From: Panorpa germanica
Taxonomy: Eukaryota; Arthropoda; Insecta; Mecoptera; Panorpidae
Reading direction: 5' to 3'
DNA length: 64,000 bases
Assembly: GCA_963678705.1 (NCBI GenBank)
Contig: OY783222.1
Span: 12,905,730-12,969,729 of the forward strand
The notes beneath the pieces were generated by a model that was not told the DNA's origin, made no database searches, and saw only the letters and a program-made list of their open reading frames with translations. Positions 13,821 to 26,708 of the stretch are shown here, piece by piece. Position numbers and translations under genes: made by a program. Each line of letters opens with the position of its first letter. Within the stretch, counting starts at the first letter, position 1.

Positions 13821-16302
13821 TTAAGATGGAGACTGTTTTGGAATCGTAACAACGTGAGACACTCGAAAATGACGGTCTAAGAAATATTGCCGCTTGTATT
13901 TTTTCGGGCACATAGCGCATTTGTACGGATGTGTTTCATCAGTCCTATAATGAAAAAAATAATTAAAAAAGAATATAACATATGCATGTTTCATCACTTC
14001 TCTTGTAGCATGCAAACATTTTAAGTACTATTCGAAACGGTCTAGTTGTGGTACATGCTTAAAGGAAATATTGCACAGGAAACACAGTTAATTTTCAGCT
14101 TAAGAAAGAATGTTTCTTATAAGTGTCGCATATTTTGTAAACATTTAACTTAACCTGTAACTGTGTTTACTGGGTAATTATTGAGCATTACTACTGGTAT
14201 CATGCATGAATGCAAATTTTACTAACGGTTCAATCGTTTTCTTGTGTAAGGGTGATTGCCTGATATGTACTTTATTCTTTCCACGTGTATTGTATCCTGA
14301 TGTTTCAAGCGTTTTGTTATCTATAAGTAGCTTGCATGTAAACATTAAATTAGTTAAACTATATTTTATGTTAAGAATGTATACCTGTTGCGTTCTCGTG
14401 AGATTTTATTGCGGAGATTGTGAAAGCTTTCAAGCAAGTTGTACACTGATTTTTCGTTTTATCTAATATTGTTCTGCAAGCATAACATAATTACAGAGAT
14501 ATAAGTGATATTTTAGAAAATTATAAGAATTGGTAATATAGTAAATCGGGATAATTGCTGAGCATTAATATATGTATCTTCATCTTGTTCATTTCTATTT
14601 TATTTATGATTATTACTTACAACTTTCTGGAGCACTTAAGACTTGTAAAAATGCATAATCCAGTAAAAAAGAAAATTAAGACAACCAATCTTGTGCCACT
14701 TTAAGATTAAGACACAAGGAAATCTGAGGTCATTAAAATGAACGAAAAGTAAATGCAGAAGGGAAGTGATTTTTCAAGGTTGTTAAAAATTCTTTCTACG
14801 CCTGTGGATAATTTAAAATTATCAAGGCATAAGAAAACAACATACCACGCAATAATTACTTACTTGTGGTCTTCTAGAGTTACTAGAAGTTCATGATCTT
14901 CAACAGTAACAACCACAGTCTTTGAAATATCATCTTCTTCTCCTTCACAATGTTTACGTTTTCTGGTGTCCAGATTCACAAGATCTGGTTGCGATTGTAT
15001 TACCTCCGATAAGTTATTTTCTGCTTGTTTTTGTTCAATTGTGTTATCGTCTACATTCAATTGAATGTTCAAATTACTATCTACATTATTATTTACTTCT
15101 ACACTTCTAATTTCAATGGAATTTTCGCGTAAGTTGGTCTCGCAATCATTTTCAGTCATAATATTGTAATTTTCCGTTTGTGAGTTTTGTTCGATTTGTT
15201 CTTCATTTTGTTGAAAGGTTACCTCCTTATTACAGGTTATTTCATTAACTGCTTCATCCCATGATTCAGTAAGATCAATAACTGGTATATTACCTTCATT
15301 ACTTATCACAATGTTTCTTACTGTCGGTTCTAATGGAACACCTATGTTTATTTTTGTGCAAGTTTCACTGTGATCTCCTCTTTCGCATGCGTACAGTATA
15401 TTCTTGCACCATTTACAAACAATTATATTATTTTCCATATGCCCATATTTAAGTTTTCTGTTTTCAATCAGATGGCAATTTCCTGAAACATGTTTGAAAA
15501 GATCATCCTTGTGGAAACTGATATTACAGTCACTACAAATGATGTGATCTTTATTAATTGCTTCCTTTTGGTCATTAGGCTGCTGGTGCTCAAATTTTAA
15601 AATATCTTCAGATATATCAATAATTTCACAATTTTTTATTTGTTCTCTTTTAATTTTTAAACTTTTATTATTATTTGACCAAATTTGCATTAACTTTTCT
15701 TGACTTAATTCCAATTCATTAATAAATTCATATGCGACTGTTAACTTTTGTGCACATTTCAGACATACTTGTTGAGGAAATTCCTTATTTTCAAGTGCAT
15801 TTAGGACCACCTAAGGAAAACAGATATTCGTAATGAATTTTCGTCAGCAAAGTTAGACATTAATATACTGCTAGAAAGAGAAAAGTTTACACTCTACGAC
15901 AAAGAAGTTGCATTATTTTAATATCAACAAAAAATTCAGTAAATGTTTGTTTAGTACCTCTGCTTTACTCATATTCCTCAGTAGAGAGATAATTGGTGTG
16001 CTGCGACCTCCAACTCCAACGCACATGTCCATCTGAACGGTTGCTACGTTTGTCATTAAACAGACTCTACAAATATCTGTTTTCGACAAAATGCTAAAAT
16101 CATTTTCTACTTCGCTTCTTTCTGCATGACTAGGACCTTTAAAATAAAATTGTTACATTAACATACAATATATAGTTTTACACTTATTAAACAGTGATTA
16201 GTAACCACTGTGGTTACACATGTAAGGGCTCTGATTCTTTTAGTTCTAGAATATTTTTGAATAAGGTAACATTTTAAATGTTTTACCTGCAACGGACTCC
16301 AT
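13821..16302 (-). CDS. ZAD domain protein with one C2H2 finger
   Basis: Exons on the minus strand: 16302-16287 (chosen start ATG, MESVAG), 16136-15958, 15810-14864, 13944-13821 (TAA); 421 aa. The N-terminal zinc-finger-associated domain shows CRVC near residue 36 and CLKC near residue 82, the four-cysteine pattern of insect ZAD transcription factors. A long acidic, Asn/Gln/Glu-rich middle follows. It contains two short cysteine/histidine clusters (CSDCNISFH..., CKWCKNIL...C) that may be degenerate fingers. A single good C2H2 finger (YKCAMCPKKYKRQYF...H...H) closes the protein. Such proteins are nuclear and probably DNA-binding; the target is unknown. The exon holding the start stays open upstream to its acceptor at about 16356, so an earlier start in an unseen exon is possible. 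The 3' end lies 177 bp from the convergent RAD54 stop. Confidence 0.85.
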
Positions 16303-16901
16303 ATATAAATTTCGTGCTCTACGTGCTATACTTGCTTCTAGATATCTTATTTCGTCTGAAAATATATACGAAAAAATGTAGAATTTATATTTAATTGATC
16401 TCAAATATTTTTAAAATCACTACGTTATTTAATATTTATAGATAGTCTAAAAACGTATAAATGTTTTAAATAGTTACTAATATGCAACATCCTCGTTAAC
16501 CATTAGTCTACCAGGGGGTTGAAGATAGTGTAATGCAGTTTATATATATGCGTAAACCTTTCTCTTAATTAATTAAAATAGTACTAAGGAAAACGTCTTT
16601 TAAAACCAATATAATTGTATCAGATTTTTATGAAAATTTCCACTCGGTTTTTGTCTATATGTATTTTATACTTCATGAATAAAATGCAATTTTATTGGAG
16701 CTGAATAAGCTAAATATCGAATTACTAATCATAAACAAATGAATAGTTTACATTTCGTCCAATCAACATTGGTATGATATTCAATAAATAAAATGTTACT
16801 GATACATTATCAAATTACTGTGATTTTAATGTATTTATAAATAAGTTTATATAACAGTAAGCACTCTACCAATCCGAGCATTACACCAATAGTGTATTAA
16901 T

Positions 16902-17043
<142 letters not shown>

Positions 17044-17108
17044 GAAGTACCGCAGCATATACGAGTATACTATACCGATTATTTGAAATATATATTTTGT
17101 TATTGTAA

Positions 17109-17794
17109 GGCCTGTCTCAGTATGGGACCGTATTTAAGCGACGGCGTATTCGGACGTAAATCGGCGGATTGGATGAGCTACAAAGCAAACCGCCTATGTG
17201 TGTCACAGATGTCTGTAGTCGTGTATTAGGGGGTATATTGGAGTTCTTTTGCACTTATATAATTTATCATGACAGCAAACTTTAACTTTAATTTTTATCG
17301 ATACACTACTGGTATTAAAGGGACTTTAGCATTTATTATATATCTGAGTTCTGGTTGGCGTGAATTTAATCTCTCTTTCTTGAATTCAAAGAATTAATTT
17401 TTCGGTGTCCATGATTCACTGAAATACAAACATAAATTGAAGCATGCTGTACATACTCGTCACAAGTGATGTCCCCGATAGATCCGAAAAGATCCGTATT
17501 GCAGCGAAAGAACAAGCGATCTTAGGTATCCCCTCCAGTCTGAGGCGGCTGTTTGCATTTACAAAGGTTTGGATGGGATATCGTTGTAGTAGTGGTAACG
17601 CTTGGTTAAAATTCGCCTTTATACGGTTGTAATGTGCGAGGTAGTGCCGCCCGTATTCGGACGGCTTTGTAGCTTGCAGTCTGAGAGTCCAGAGAGTTCT
17701 CATTACATTTACAGGGTTCGGATAGGTAAAGCGTAGTAGCCCGTATACGTCCGGCAGAAATTCGCTTAAATACGGTGCCATACTGAGACATGCC
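17109..17794. mobile_element. PIF/Harbinger-like non-autonomous element
   Basis: Left end GGCCTGTCTCAGTATGG and right end (reverse complement) GGCATGTCTCAGTATGG, with inverted similarity for about 33 bp. Flanked by TAA on both sides (17106-17108, 17795-17797), a 3-bp target typical of PIF/Harbinger. 686 bp. The minus-strand open frame inside begins in the terminal repeat and does not look like a transposase. A lone end of the same family is at 51799. Confidence 0.78.
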
Positions 17795-17832
17795 TAAGAC
17801 CAGGGTACCCTCACTTAGTGTACAATTCATCA

Positions 17833-18290
17833 ATGTCGCTTTAGGCGACATAAGTCGCCATTTTTGGAATAGTGAACTAAGATGCTCGGCGACTCAATGT
17901 CGCTTTAGGCGCCATAAGTCGCCATTTTTGGAATAGTGAACTAAGATGCTCGGCGACTCAACATTTGAAGGGAATGAAGGGTGAAGGGAGTGCACTGAGC
18001 CAAAGTTCAGTGCAGTTCAGTGATACCACATATTAAAACATAATATTTTTGTATAGTACTAAACAAATGCAAATAATTGTATACACAGTGATACAAAGCA
18101 TAACACAAAATAAAACTACAATATTAATATATATTTATGTATATATATAAATATTATGTTTTATTATGTGGTATCACTGAACTGCACTGAACTTTAGCTC
18201 AGTACACTCCCTTCACCCTTCATTCCCTTCAAATGTTGAGTCACCGAGCATTTTAGTTCACTATTCCAAAAATGGCGGATTTCGGATTCC
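17833..18290. repeat. Foldback element with tandemly duplicated arm
   Basis: A 64-bp unit (ATGTCGCTTTAGGCG..., ...GCTCGGCGACTCA) is present twice from 17833 and 17897. The sequence then continues through GAAGGGTGAAGGG and TGATACCACAT. It reappears in inverse order at 18153-18281 (ATGTGGTATCA, CCCTTCACCCTTC, GAGTCACCGAGC, TTCCAAAAATGGCG). No coding potential. Confidence 0.85.
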
Positions 18291-18299
18291 GTTTGCGGA

Positions 18300-20771
18300 G
18301 TCGGTTTATGATTTATGACCGGAGTTATAAACTTGACATTAGCAGGGATAGCAGGGGTATAAAACTTAATGGAATTCTACTTTTTAGAGTCTGCAAAATA
18401 TAAATATTTAAATGAAGAAATAAATAGATGTAATCTTTAGTACGGATCGTGATTTTTTAATGAATATTATTCATCTTCAACAATACTCGTTATATTAGTT
18501 TTTTACATTGTTTAGGTGATTCAAAAATCCACGATCGGCAGGTCTGCGTTAGGTTTAAAACCTCTGTCTTACCATCGCTGGATACTATCTTCGTTTAAAT
18601 ACATTATATTCGGGGATTGAGGGAGATAGCGTCTGTCTATTACCATTAAAGAAATATTTGTTGAAAAAGGATAGCATATACTTTAAACATACTGTACTGA
18701 ACGAAATACTAAACAAATATACAAGTGTAACGGTGAGAAATATATTTTACTTGTCTAACGCATCTCGTTTCTCTCTCACTTTTAATAAATAAACTTTCAT
18801 TTACAGAATAAATGAAATGAATGTGAATTTAAAAAAAATATATCCATGTGGGAAAGAAACAGAAATACTTAATAAATGATGTTGGAAAAAGAAAGAATAT
18901 TATTATGAAAAACTAACACAAAATCTGTGACAGGTAGAGAACTTGTAAAGCGTTAGAATAGAATTGTACGAGTGACTCGAACTTCACCAAATAGGACACT
19001 TCACCAAATTGTTTACTGGGAATGATGTCGTGAATGGGTTTGTGTCCTCATTTTTTAGTAGCCGATTTTTCAATTGTTGATTGAAATTGATGTTAATAAA
19101 TGTGTATTGACGTATCTATTTTGTTAAATATCTAAATGTTGACGGAGATCTAGCAATTAAAAATTTGAATTGTAGTTCGGTCACAAAATTAATATTGCGG
19201 CTTATTAAAAATAATACACGCATATCTAATATATAGTCGAAATTCGGCAGAGCATATGATGAATACACATCTTCGAATGGGCTTCCTTTTTAAAATACTT
19301 TTTTATATTTTCGGTTGAAATAAATTTTGATATACTCATATGTATATTGATGTTTTTATTTTTTGAAATATCGACCCTATAAACAATTTCTCTAAATCTC
19401 GTCCGAATCTAATACGATTCTAATGCGATTCGGTTCAATCCGTTCGAATCTAATACGAATCCTATACGAATCTAGTCAACATTGTTTGTAAGGCAAATGC
19501 TTTACGCAGTTATCGCTATATCAAATTAGAATTTCAGTTTCGAGATTATTTTTCTTTGTTTGCAACCCTCGAAATATAAAACTTTGTGGGATACACCAAA
19601 GGCTGGATACACAACCCAACACATACTGGTATGCGTCTGTGTTGTATAAAAGAGATGACAAATTGTTAGATGTGACGTTCTGTGCATTGAAATTTCTATA
19701 ACGTTGGATCTCTTTAATAACTAAATAGATAAAACTACTTTTTAAATTGTCAAACCCTTAATTGTTCTTCTAAAATATAAAAGTATTAAAAAATAATTGG
19801 ACTTGGAATAATTGGATATAGTACACATTTATAGATATTAAGAGTGGTCACAAGCGCATTGAGATATTGTAGTGTTTTGAAACATAGATGGCGTTGACAA
19901 AATCGTGAATTTCAGGTTTTTCCATTGTTTTGAACATTAGAACCACTGTAATAAACTAATGGTCGGAATGTCATGAACTTTTAACACATATTGTTTGAAG
20001 GTTGGTACAATCTAAAAATCACATAGATTTGTCACCATTGCCGCCATCTATATGTCATCCTATAAATTTATTAAATGATGTGATAGCAAGCACCAAGAAC
20101 TAATCAAAACTGACATACTGACATCAATTTTGGTTTTTTCAGTGTCGACAGATTTTACACTATGTGAAGGGTACAATATATATAAAAGGGTAATATATAT
20201 ATATTATCTTTCACCATCTCTCATTGGATTTGTTTTCGTACCATGCCATGTCGCTTCTTAACGCCCCTAAACATGTATGGGTCTTCTATAAACTAAAATT
20301 ACTCGGTGACTCTATGAGAGTATGTATCTCCACCTCTATTGTAAAGTTCAACTATAGTTAAGTGCACTTAGGTGTTACCAAAGATAATATATATAAAGTG
20401 TTACTAACATATTTTCTCTGGTTAGTTGGGTTAGTTGATGTTAGTAAACATCAGTAAAGATGTCATAAAACAAACAAAACATTTGTATATTATTTGAGTG
20501 TAAAATAATTATTACAAAGATCATCATAGATGGTTCAGAAGACCGACTTTATAGTTTTAAGCTACATAAATAATACAAATTTTTCTTACGTAATTTATCT
20601 GGTAACACGAATCTTCATCAGCCCCTAAATAAATTTGAAATGCAATCATTACAATAAGTCAGTAAACGTCAGAATTAAAAACGTAATTGTAATTTTTTCA
20701 TAAAAGTTAATAACAGAATATTAAAAATAGGTAAAATTAAATTAATAAAACTTAATAAGATCAAAAGCAAC
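18300..20771. other. Repeat-rich region upstream of GPS2
   Basis: Holds a right-end MITE fragment (18985-19018), family A pieces (19017-19862) and a nested small TIR element (19373-19494). About 20400-20771 is AT-rich and must contain the GPS2 5' UTR and promoter, but no specific motif stands out. Confidence 0.55.
19017..19862 (+). mobile_element. MITE family A, two old partial copies
   Basis: A left-end piece (19017-19195) starts GGGTTTGTGTCCTC. A second, more diverged copy starts near 19275 (GAATGGGCTTCC) and ends near 19862 (GTCACAAGCGCATT). It is interrupted by a small element at 19373-19494 with ends CCCTATAAACAATT and TTGTTTGTAAGG. Confidence 0.6.
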
Positions 20772-23700
20772 ATGCCGGCTGCAACAGCAGGATCCGTACA
20801 AAGTGTGGATGCCGTAAAACCAGAAAAATCAGAACAGATGTGGAATGCTCTGAAAAATCACATTATGCGTGAACGTCAACGAAAAAAGCAAGGTATTCAG
20901 TACTAATTAACAAAAGAACAATAAATAACTTATTCACCATCACATTTGTGATTGCTGTTATTTAAAGCCTTTCAAATAGTTTCTTTAGTTTTGATCTTGG
21001 TCCATTTAAAATAATATTCTTATTGGTTTGTGGTGGTAGACTTGTGCAGCTGATTCATTTGGATGATCTCGGAATCTTCGTAGATATTTCTTGTTGATGA
21101 CTTTAATTTCGTCCTTTATGTAAGGCGTACCTAGATCTTGGTGTATAAGCATGTTTGAAACATATCTTGGAAGCCGTTTATTTTGGAAATGTTGAAGGAT
21201 TTCTATGTTGGAAGTGCTTGCACTACCCCATAACCTATGCCATATGTCCAAATGGGTTTTAGTATTGCCTTGTATAAAACTAGTTTGTTATAAGTGTATA
21301 GCTGCGACTTCCACCCGAGGAACCAATACATGTCTCAACGTTTACTTACTAACTGCATCCGTTTTTTCCAAATGTGTGTTCTCCAAGTTAGTCGTCTGTC
21401 CAAATGCATACCTAGGTATTTTACAGTCTCTGCTTGTGGATGTTGTAGGTTATTCAATGTGACTGAGGGGCAAGTGTTTTTTCTTAATGTGAACGGATTT
21501 TGTTTCATTAACTTTTATCCTTCATTCTTTTAACCATTTCTGAATCTAGCAAATGTTGCTGCAGTATTTCAGAGGCAATAACCAGATCACCATTGTGCCA
21601 AGATCGCGGTATCATCTGCAAAGGTTGCTACAGTTTTTCGCTTGATAGGGAGGTCAGCAGTAAATAATAAAGTACTGGCTCTTGGACACCACCTTGAGGT
21701 ACACCCGATTTTATGTCGCGTACCGTTGATTTTCCTTCTAGGTATTTTATATAGATTTTCCTATTTGTGATGTATGACCTCAGTATCTGGAAGATGTCAT
21801 CGGGCAGTACATTTTTTAATTTGAATAATAGACCTGGGTGCCATACCTTGTCGAATGCTTGACTAATATTCAAGAATCCAGCAGAGCAGTATTTCTTTTC
21901 CTGTGCAGAATTATTGAGCAAGCTACTCTGTGTATTTGTTCAATTGTAGCATGTTGCTGTCTAAAACCAAACTAGTGTGAATGGTATTAGTTTACTGTTT
22001 TTAAGAATGGTCTTCAGTCTTTTGAGCAGTAGCTTTTCAAATACTCTTGACACTATCGGTAGAATGCTCATGGGTCTGCACAAAGATACCACTTTTGTGT
22101 CTTTTCCGGGCTTTAGATTTAATATTATTTCTGCAATTTTCTACAGTTGCGGAAATGTTCTCAATCTTAGAATTAAGTTAAATAGAATTGTTAAGTATCT
22201 AATTCCTTTGCCGGTTATTCTTTCAACATATTATCATTTATCTTGTCCATACCCGGTGCTTTGTAGAATTTTAGATTGTGATTTATTTTTATATTTGTAT
22301 TTCTGATTCATTTGACATGACTGCGATGGGGTTCTTAGAAACTGATGGACGTATTGTTCTTCGTTTTCGCTGTGTTAGAGGAAAGGCTTGAACACATTTT
22401 CGAAGTACTCAGCAAATGTTGTGGCTTTTCCAGTATTTGTTCTAGCCCAGTTTCCATCTGTGGTTTTGATAGGCGGAATATGAGTTTTTGGTTGCTTTAG
22501 CTGCTTATTGATGTAAATATGTTTATTATTATGTTATCTGATCTAACTTTTTTACCTTTCGTAGAACAAGAAGCCGAAGTTGAGGAGGAAAGGCTCAGAA
22601 AGGAACGCGAAGCAAGAGAACGACAGGATGTTATGACATTAGGTTATAAAAGTTATTAAATTCATATTCATTGTTATATGTATCATCGAGAATGTATTTT
22701 ATTAATATTTAGTTTATAATATTTAGGAGAAACCCGGGAACAAATACAACAATTAGAGCAGAATTTAGCTAAGTTGAAAGACGAGAAACACCAATTGTTT
22801 TTGCAATTAAAGAAAGTATTAAATGAGGATGATAACAGAAGAAGACAATTCAAGGAGTCAACGTATTTATTAACACTTATATTATTGCGCAATTTAATTA
22901 GCACATTTCCACCGTATTATTTACAAAATATCTTTTTTTTATAGAGATAATATGGTAATACATCAACTGCAACCACAAGGAATGGTTCACACTCAGCTGT
23001 TTCTGCCTCCCATTGGAGGAGGACCTCCTACACGAACTCAACACTCACATCCCATGGGACAACCACAACTTATTCATAAGGTATACAAAATAAAAATATG
23101 TTAATAGCATTACATTATAATATTCTGACTTATTGTATGCAGGCCCCACCGCAAGTAATCTCAGGAGCTATTAAAAGAGGACGAAGCCCCTCACCAAATT
23201 CTATGGGTTATTTTAAGCAAGGCAACTACGCACCTCCAAGTAGGTTTTTATTCTATGTTACTAAACGTAATTTTAACTTATATTTAAGATAGTTCACTAG
23301 TAAACCATCTTTTCTACAGAATTTGATAATAATTATGACATAATCAAGTTATCTTTATTTAATTATAAAATATCAAACGTTTTGACCAGCTCTGCGTTAA
23401 AGCGAGCATATTTTACATGTAGGAGTCCCACAGATTTAAAAACTATGTATTTATTATAAAGGAATAAATAAGGAAGGTTTTGACTGTTTCTTTTTTCTTG
23501 TTTTGATCAGTTAGTAAAAAAGATATAAAGCTGTAAAGTTGATATATTTGTTTAAAATAGTATATGCATATTGTGAGGATCGTTATTGCAACTTGGCAAC
23601 GTAGTATGTTGTTATTCCATACGCACTTTAGAAGGCGAAGTACATACGTTATTTAGTATACTACAGTGGTTGTCTTGCAGTAGACAACCTTGCCATATTT

Positions 23701-25140
23701 GTCAACAGTGTTATTGTATTTACTACTTATATGTATGTAAAAGCTTATGTGTATTGAGAAATAACTCCGAAAAAAGTGAAATACTATCTTATTTGCAGTG
23801 TACGAAACGTTTATACTAAATATTCGACTATACTTTAGCCCAGGACTGTCGCTAGTGAACTACTTTAAGAGAAATGCGTCTGTTAATCATTTTAAGAGTT
23901 ACCCTATTTTATCAATTTCAAAATAATTTTATTATTAGTAAGTTAATTAATTTACTCTTAAGAATTAGAATATTAGTTAAATATGTAAATAGCGTACGAT
24001 GCTAGCTTCTGTTTGTCCACTGTCCACAGAACTCGAGGAGGGCCGGCGCGGCGTTGAAGTAACACGCGCAGTCCTTTGGAACAGTGAGTGAACAATACAA
24101 AAAATTCATTACAATATCAACATAATATTTACGTTTTATTGCTTCTAAGTGTTTTAACACTCTTTTTGCTATAATTTGCTGTTAATATAGGTATACAATG
24201 TGATTTCGAATATATATTTCTTATTTTTTCTTTATTGTGTCTACATTTCTTAAGATGCTGCTTTACTAATAAATATTTAACCACTTTGTGCATGTGCAAT
24301 TGCAATATTTAAGACTTATTAATGGCTTATTAAATCTCAGCGGTGTTTTTAGTTCTGTTGTATATAATATTTTTACGTTTTTATTGAGTTGAATTCACAT
24401 TTTTTTGCTGTTTTATTATGCATTTGCTATTAACAAATCTTGGATGGCTGTTAACTTATTCAATTATAATTACATAAAAAAAACTTAATATATTTTTCTT
24501 CAGAGCCATCTCAGTATAATAATCCTCCTGGAACACCGTTTTATCAAGTCCCACCACCTGTATCCAATGATAATCGTGGTGCTCCAACAATAATGTATTC
24601 AAATTACGCTCCAGTTATAACACAAAGAACGGAATCCAATATTCGACAACCCAATTATCATTTGGACATCAAATCTGAGCCTGGGAAAGCACAACAATCT
24701 GTGTTCATAAATATAGATCAAAAATCCCATAACGACCATCATATGGGTATGCCTGGAGAAAAGATGGTAACAGATCGAAATTATATAGAAATAAAACATG
24801 AGGATCGAAAAATGACCATGCAAGAGCGTGGTGTTTATATGGATAAAAATATACATGGGATACATGTTGGTGGTCAACCTCCTGAAGGAATGGTATTTGC
24901 CACTGGCATAAGACAAGGCCAAATGCCGCCCATACTTGGTGTACAAATACAAAATTCACAGGTAATTATTTGTTACGAATAAATTAGTGTTAAATGCTGT
25001 ATTTTTAATAAATATTTTATGATTTTAAGAATGCAAAACCTGGAAGTATTACAACCGGATATCCAATACGACCGCCTCAACAAAACCAACAACAACAACA
25101 GAATTCTGGAATGGGCATGTATCCTCGACATCGTTATTAA
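20772..25140 (+). CDS. Gps2: G protein pathway suppressor 2 (GPS2) homologue
   Basis: Subunit of the NCoR/SMRT-HDAC3 corepressor complex in the nucleus. Exons: 20772-20892, 22565-22642, 22727-22862, 22945-23080, 23143-23239, 24504-24961, 25030-25140; 378 aa. Recognised from the N-terminal helix WNALKNHIMRERQRKKQ, the Glu/Arg-rich coiled coil (EVEEERLRKEREARER) and the hallmark block TREQIQQLEQ plus KDEKHQLFLQLKKVL, which vertebrate GPS2 shares. The rest is low-complexity, proline/glutamine-rich and carries IKSEP- and IKHED-type motifs that could be SUMO sites (inference), ending with a short poly-Q. AATAAA at 25194. Intron 1 holds a LINE fragment. Intron 5 holds a candidate 54-nt cassette exon (24030-24083) that would make a 396-aa isoform. 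Confidence 0.9.
20990..22520 (-). mobile_element. 5'-truncated Jockey-like LINE, decayed
   Basis: The minus strand encodes reverse transcriptase pieces: at 21921-21628 the thumb/palm region (LNISQAFDKVWHPGLLFKL, SGVPQGG) and at 21251-21006 the C-terminal part (IWHRLWGSASTSNIE...). Frames are broken and the catalytic box is not cleanly readable. The 5' half is absent. Located wholly within GPS2 intron 1, antisense to it. Confidence 0.85.
24030..24083 (+). other. Candidate GPS2 cassette exon (54 nt)
   Basis: A short GC-rich island in AT-rich intron 5. It is bounded by an acceptor (GTCCACAG) and a strong donor (ACA/GTGAGTG), has no stop in frame, and its length is divisible by three. Entry and exit phase (1) match the flanking exons. 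It would add 18 residues including LEEGRRGVEVTRAVLW. Confidence 0.55.
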
Positions 25141-25396
25141 ACTTAATTGGAAATAATTTTATAATATAGTTATGCAAATAATGAATAATATATAATAAAA
25201 TAAAATTTGTATGTTATATAATAAAGTTTTGTTTAAATTATTACAATTTCCATTTAGCTGCTGGTTTGACGGTGTTTAAAATGGCGTACAATGTGTTTGA
25301 CAATTGATTTTAATAATAAGAATGATACTTTTTCGAGGCTATTTTTGATTGATACGAATTAGTTGTGTAGGATAAATATATTAATTATGTTCAATA

Positions 25397-26708
25397 ATGG
25401 CTGAAGAATATTATGACTTTGATAATATATGTAGGTTCTGCACCAAACAATCGGATACTTTAGAGCCTATTTATAACAATAACAAAGATAAATCTACACC
25501 AATAATATCATCAAAGATAGCAGAGTGTGGATTTATTAAGGTATTACAATTTTATATGGCATGTACGTTTTTATATTGTACATTTATTATCAACATTTTA
25601 GATATCTGTTGGAGATGGATTACCTTGTAAAATTTGTTTGGAATGTATATATAAAGTTTCGTACGTATATGATTTTAAATTACAATGCCAAGCTGCTGAA
25701 AATGAACTACGTTTACAACAAAAACATAAGCGCAAAGTGTATGCAGCTTCTAATAGTCATGAAATAAGGTCAAATATTAAAGACGAAATTGATATTTCTG
25801 ATGAAATGATGATTGTTAAGGACGAAAATATTACAATTATACGTAAAATATCAAATAAAAGAAAACAAAAAACAAAAACTTCTACGGTTAAAGAAGATTT
25901 GGAGGTGGCCGAGATAGTTAAAGTAGAGTTAAAAGCTGAAGATAAATTTCGCAGGCATTCTGAACTTCAAATAGAATCAAACTTGTCGGAGGATTATGAT
26001 ATTAAAAATGATGACCACGAAGAACACGATGATACCAGTGAGGATTGGGGAGATAATTCTGAATCGGTAAAGCTATCTGAAAGGTGTGAACCAGAGCCTA
26101 AACGAAATAATAGGCGAAGAAAGATTGATCAATGTCAAGTGTGCGGTAAACTGACAACTGGTTTAAAACAGCATATGCTTGTTCATAATGGTGTAAAACC
26201 TTTCAAATGCAATTATTGTGGGAAAACTTTTTCACAACAGGGAAACTTCAAATATCATTTAAATATACATACTGGAAACCGACCGTTTGTTTGTAGCGTT
26301 TGTGGAAAAGGTTGCGCTGATCCCAATTCGTTAAAACATCACATGGTGACTCACACGAAAGAAAGAAATTTTACTTGCAATATTTGTGGGAAAACATTTG
26401 GTTACTCTCATACATTGTCGACTCATAAGAGAAGCCATACGCAAGATCGTAGACATGTCTGTACAGTTTGTGATAAGACTTTCTTGTTTAATCAAGGTCT
26501 AGTAAAACATATGAGAATTCATACTGGAGAACGCCCTTACAAATGTGAATTTTGTGGAAAAGGATGCACTTCTTCTGGAAATTTGAAGACACATTTAAGA
26601 GTACATACACGAGAAAAACCATATCAATGTTTGACATGCGAGAAAACATTTTCTCATAGAAGCGCACTTAATCTGCATGCCAAAACACATGAGAAGCAAT
26701 CTTTATAA
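25397..26708 (+). CDS. ZAD zinc-finger protein with seven C2H2 fingers
   Basis: Two exons, 25397-25540 and 25602-26708; 416 aa. The ZAD domain spans roughly residues 10-75 (CRFCTK near 12, CKICLEC near 58). An acidic/basic linker with IKDE and VKDE motifs follows. Then seven consecutive C2H2 fingers run from about residue 222 to the end, with TGERPYKC- and TREKPYQC-type linkers in the later ones. This is the standard architecture of an insect ZAD-C2H2 nuclear DNA-binding regulator. Starts 256 bp after the GPS2 stop in the same orientation. The DNA target cannot be inferred. Confidence 0.93.

Noticed and set aside
17416..17851. Minus-strand open frames of 121 and 81 codons
   Set aside because: They begin in the Harbinger-like terminal repeat, overlap each other in different frames and show no transposase motif.
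24599..24959. Minus-strand frames of 117 and 84 codons
   Set aside because: Antisense shadows of GPS2 exon 6.
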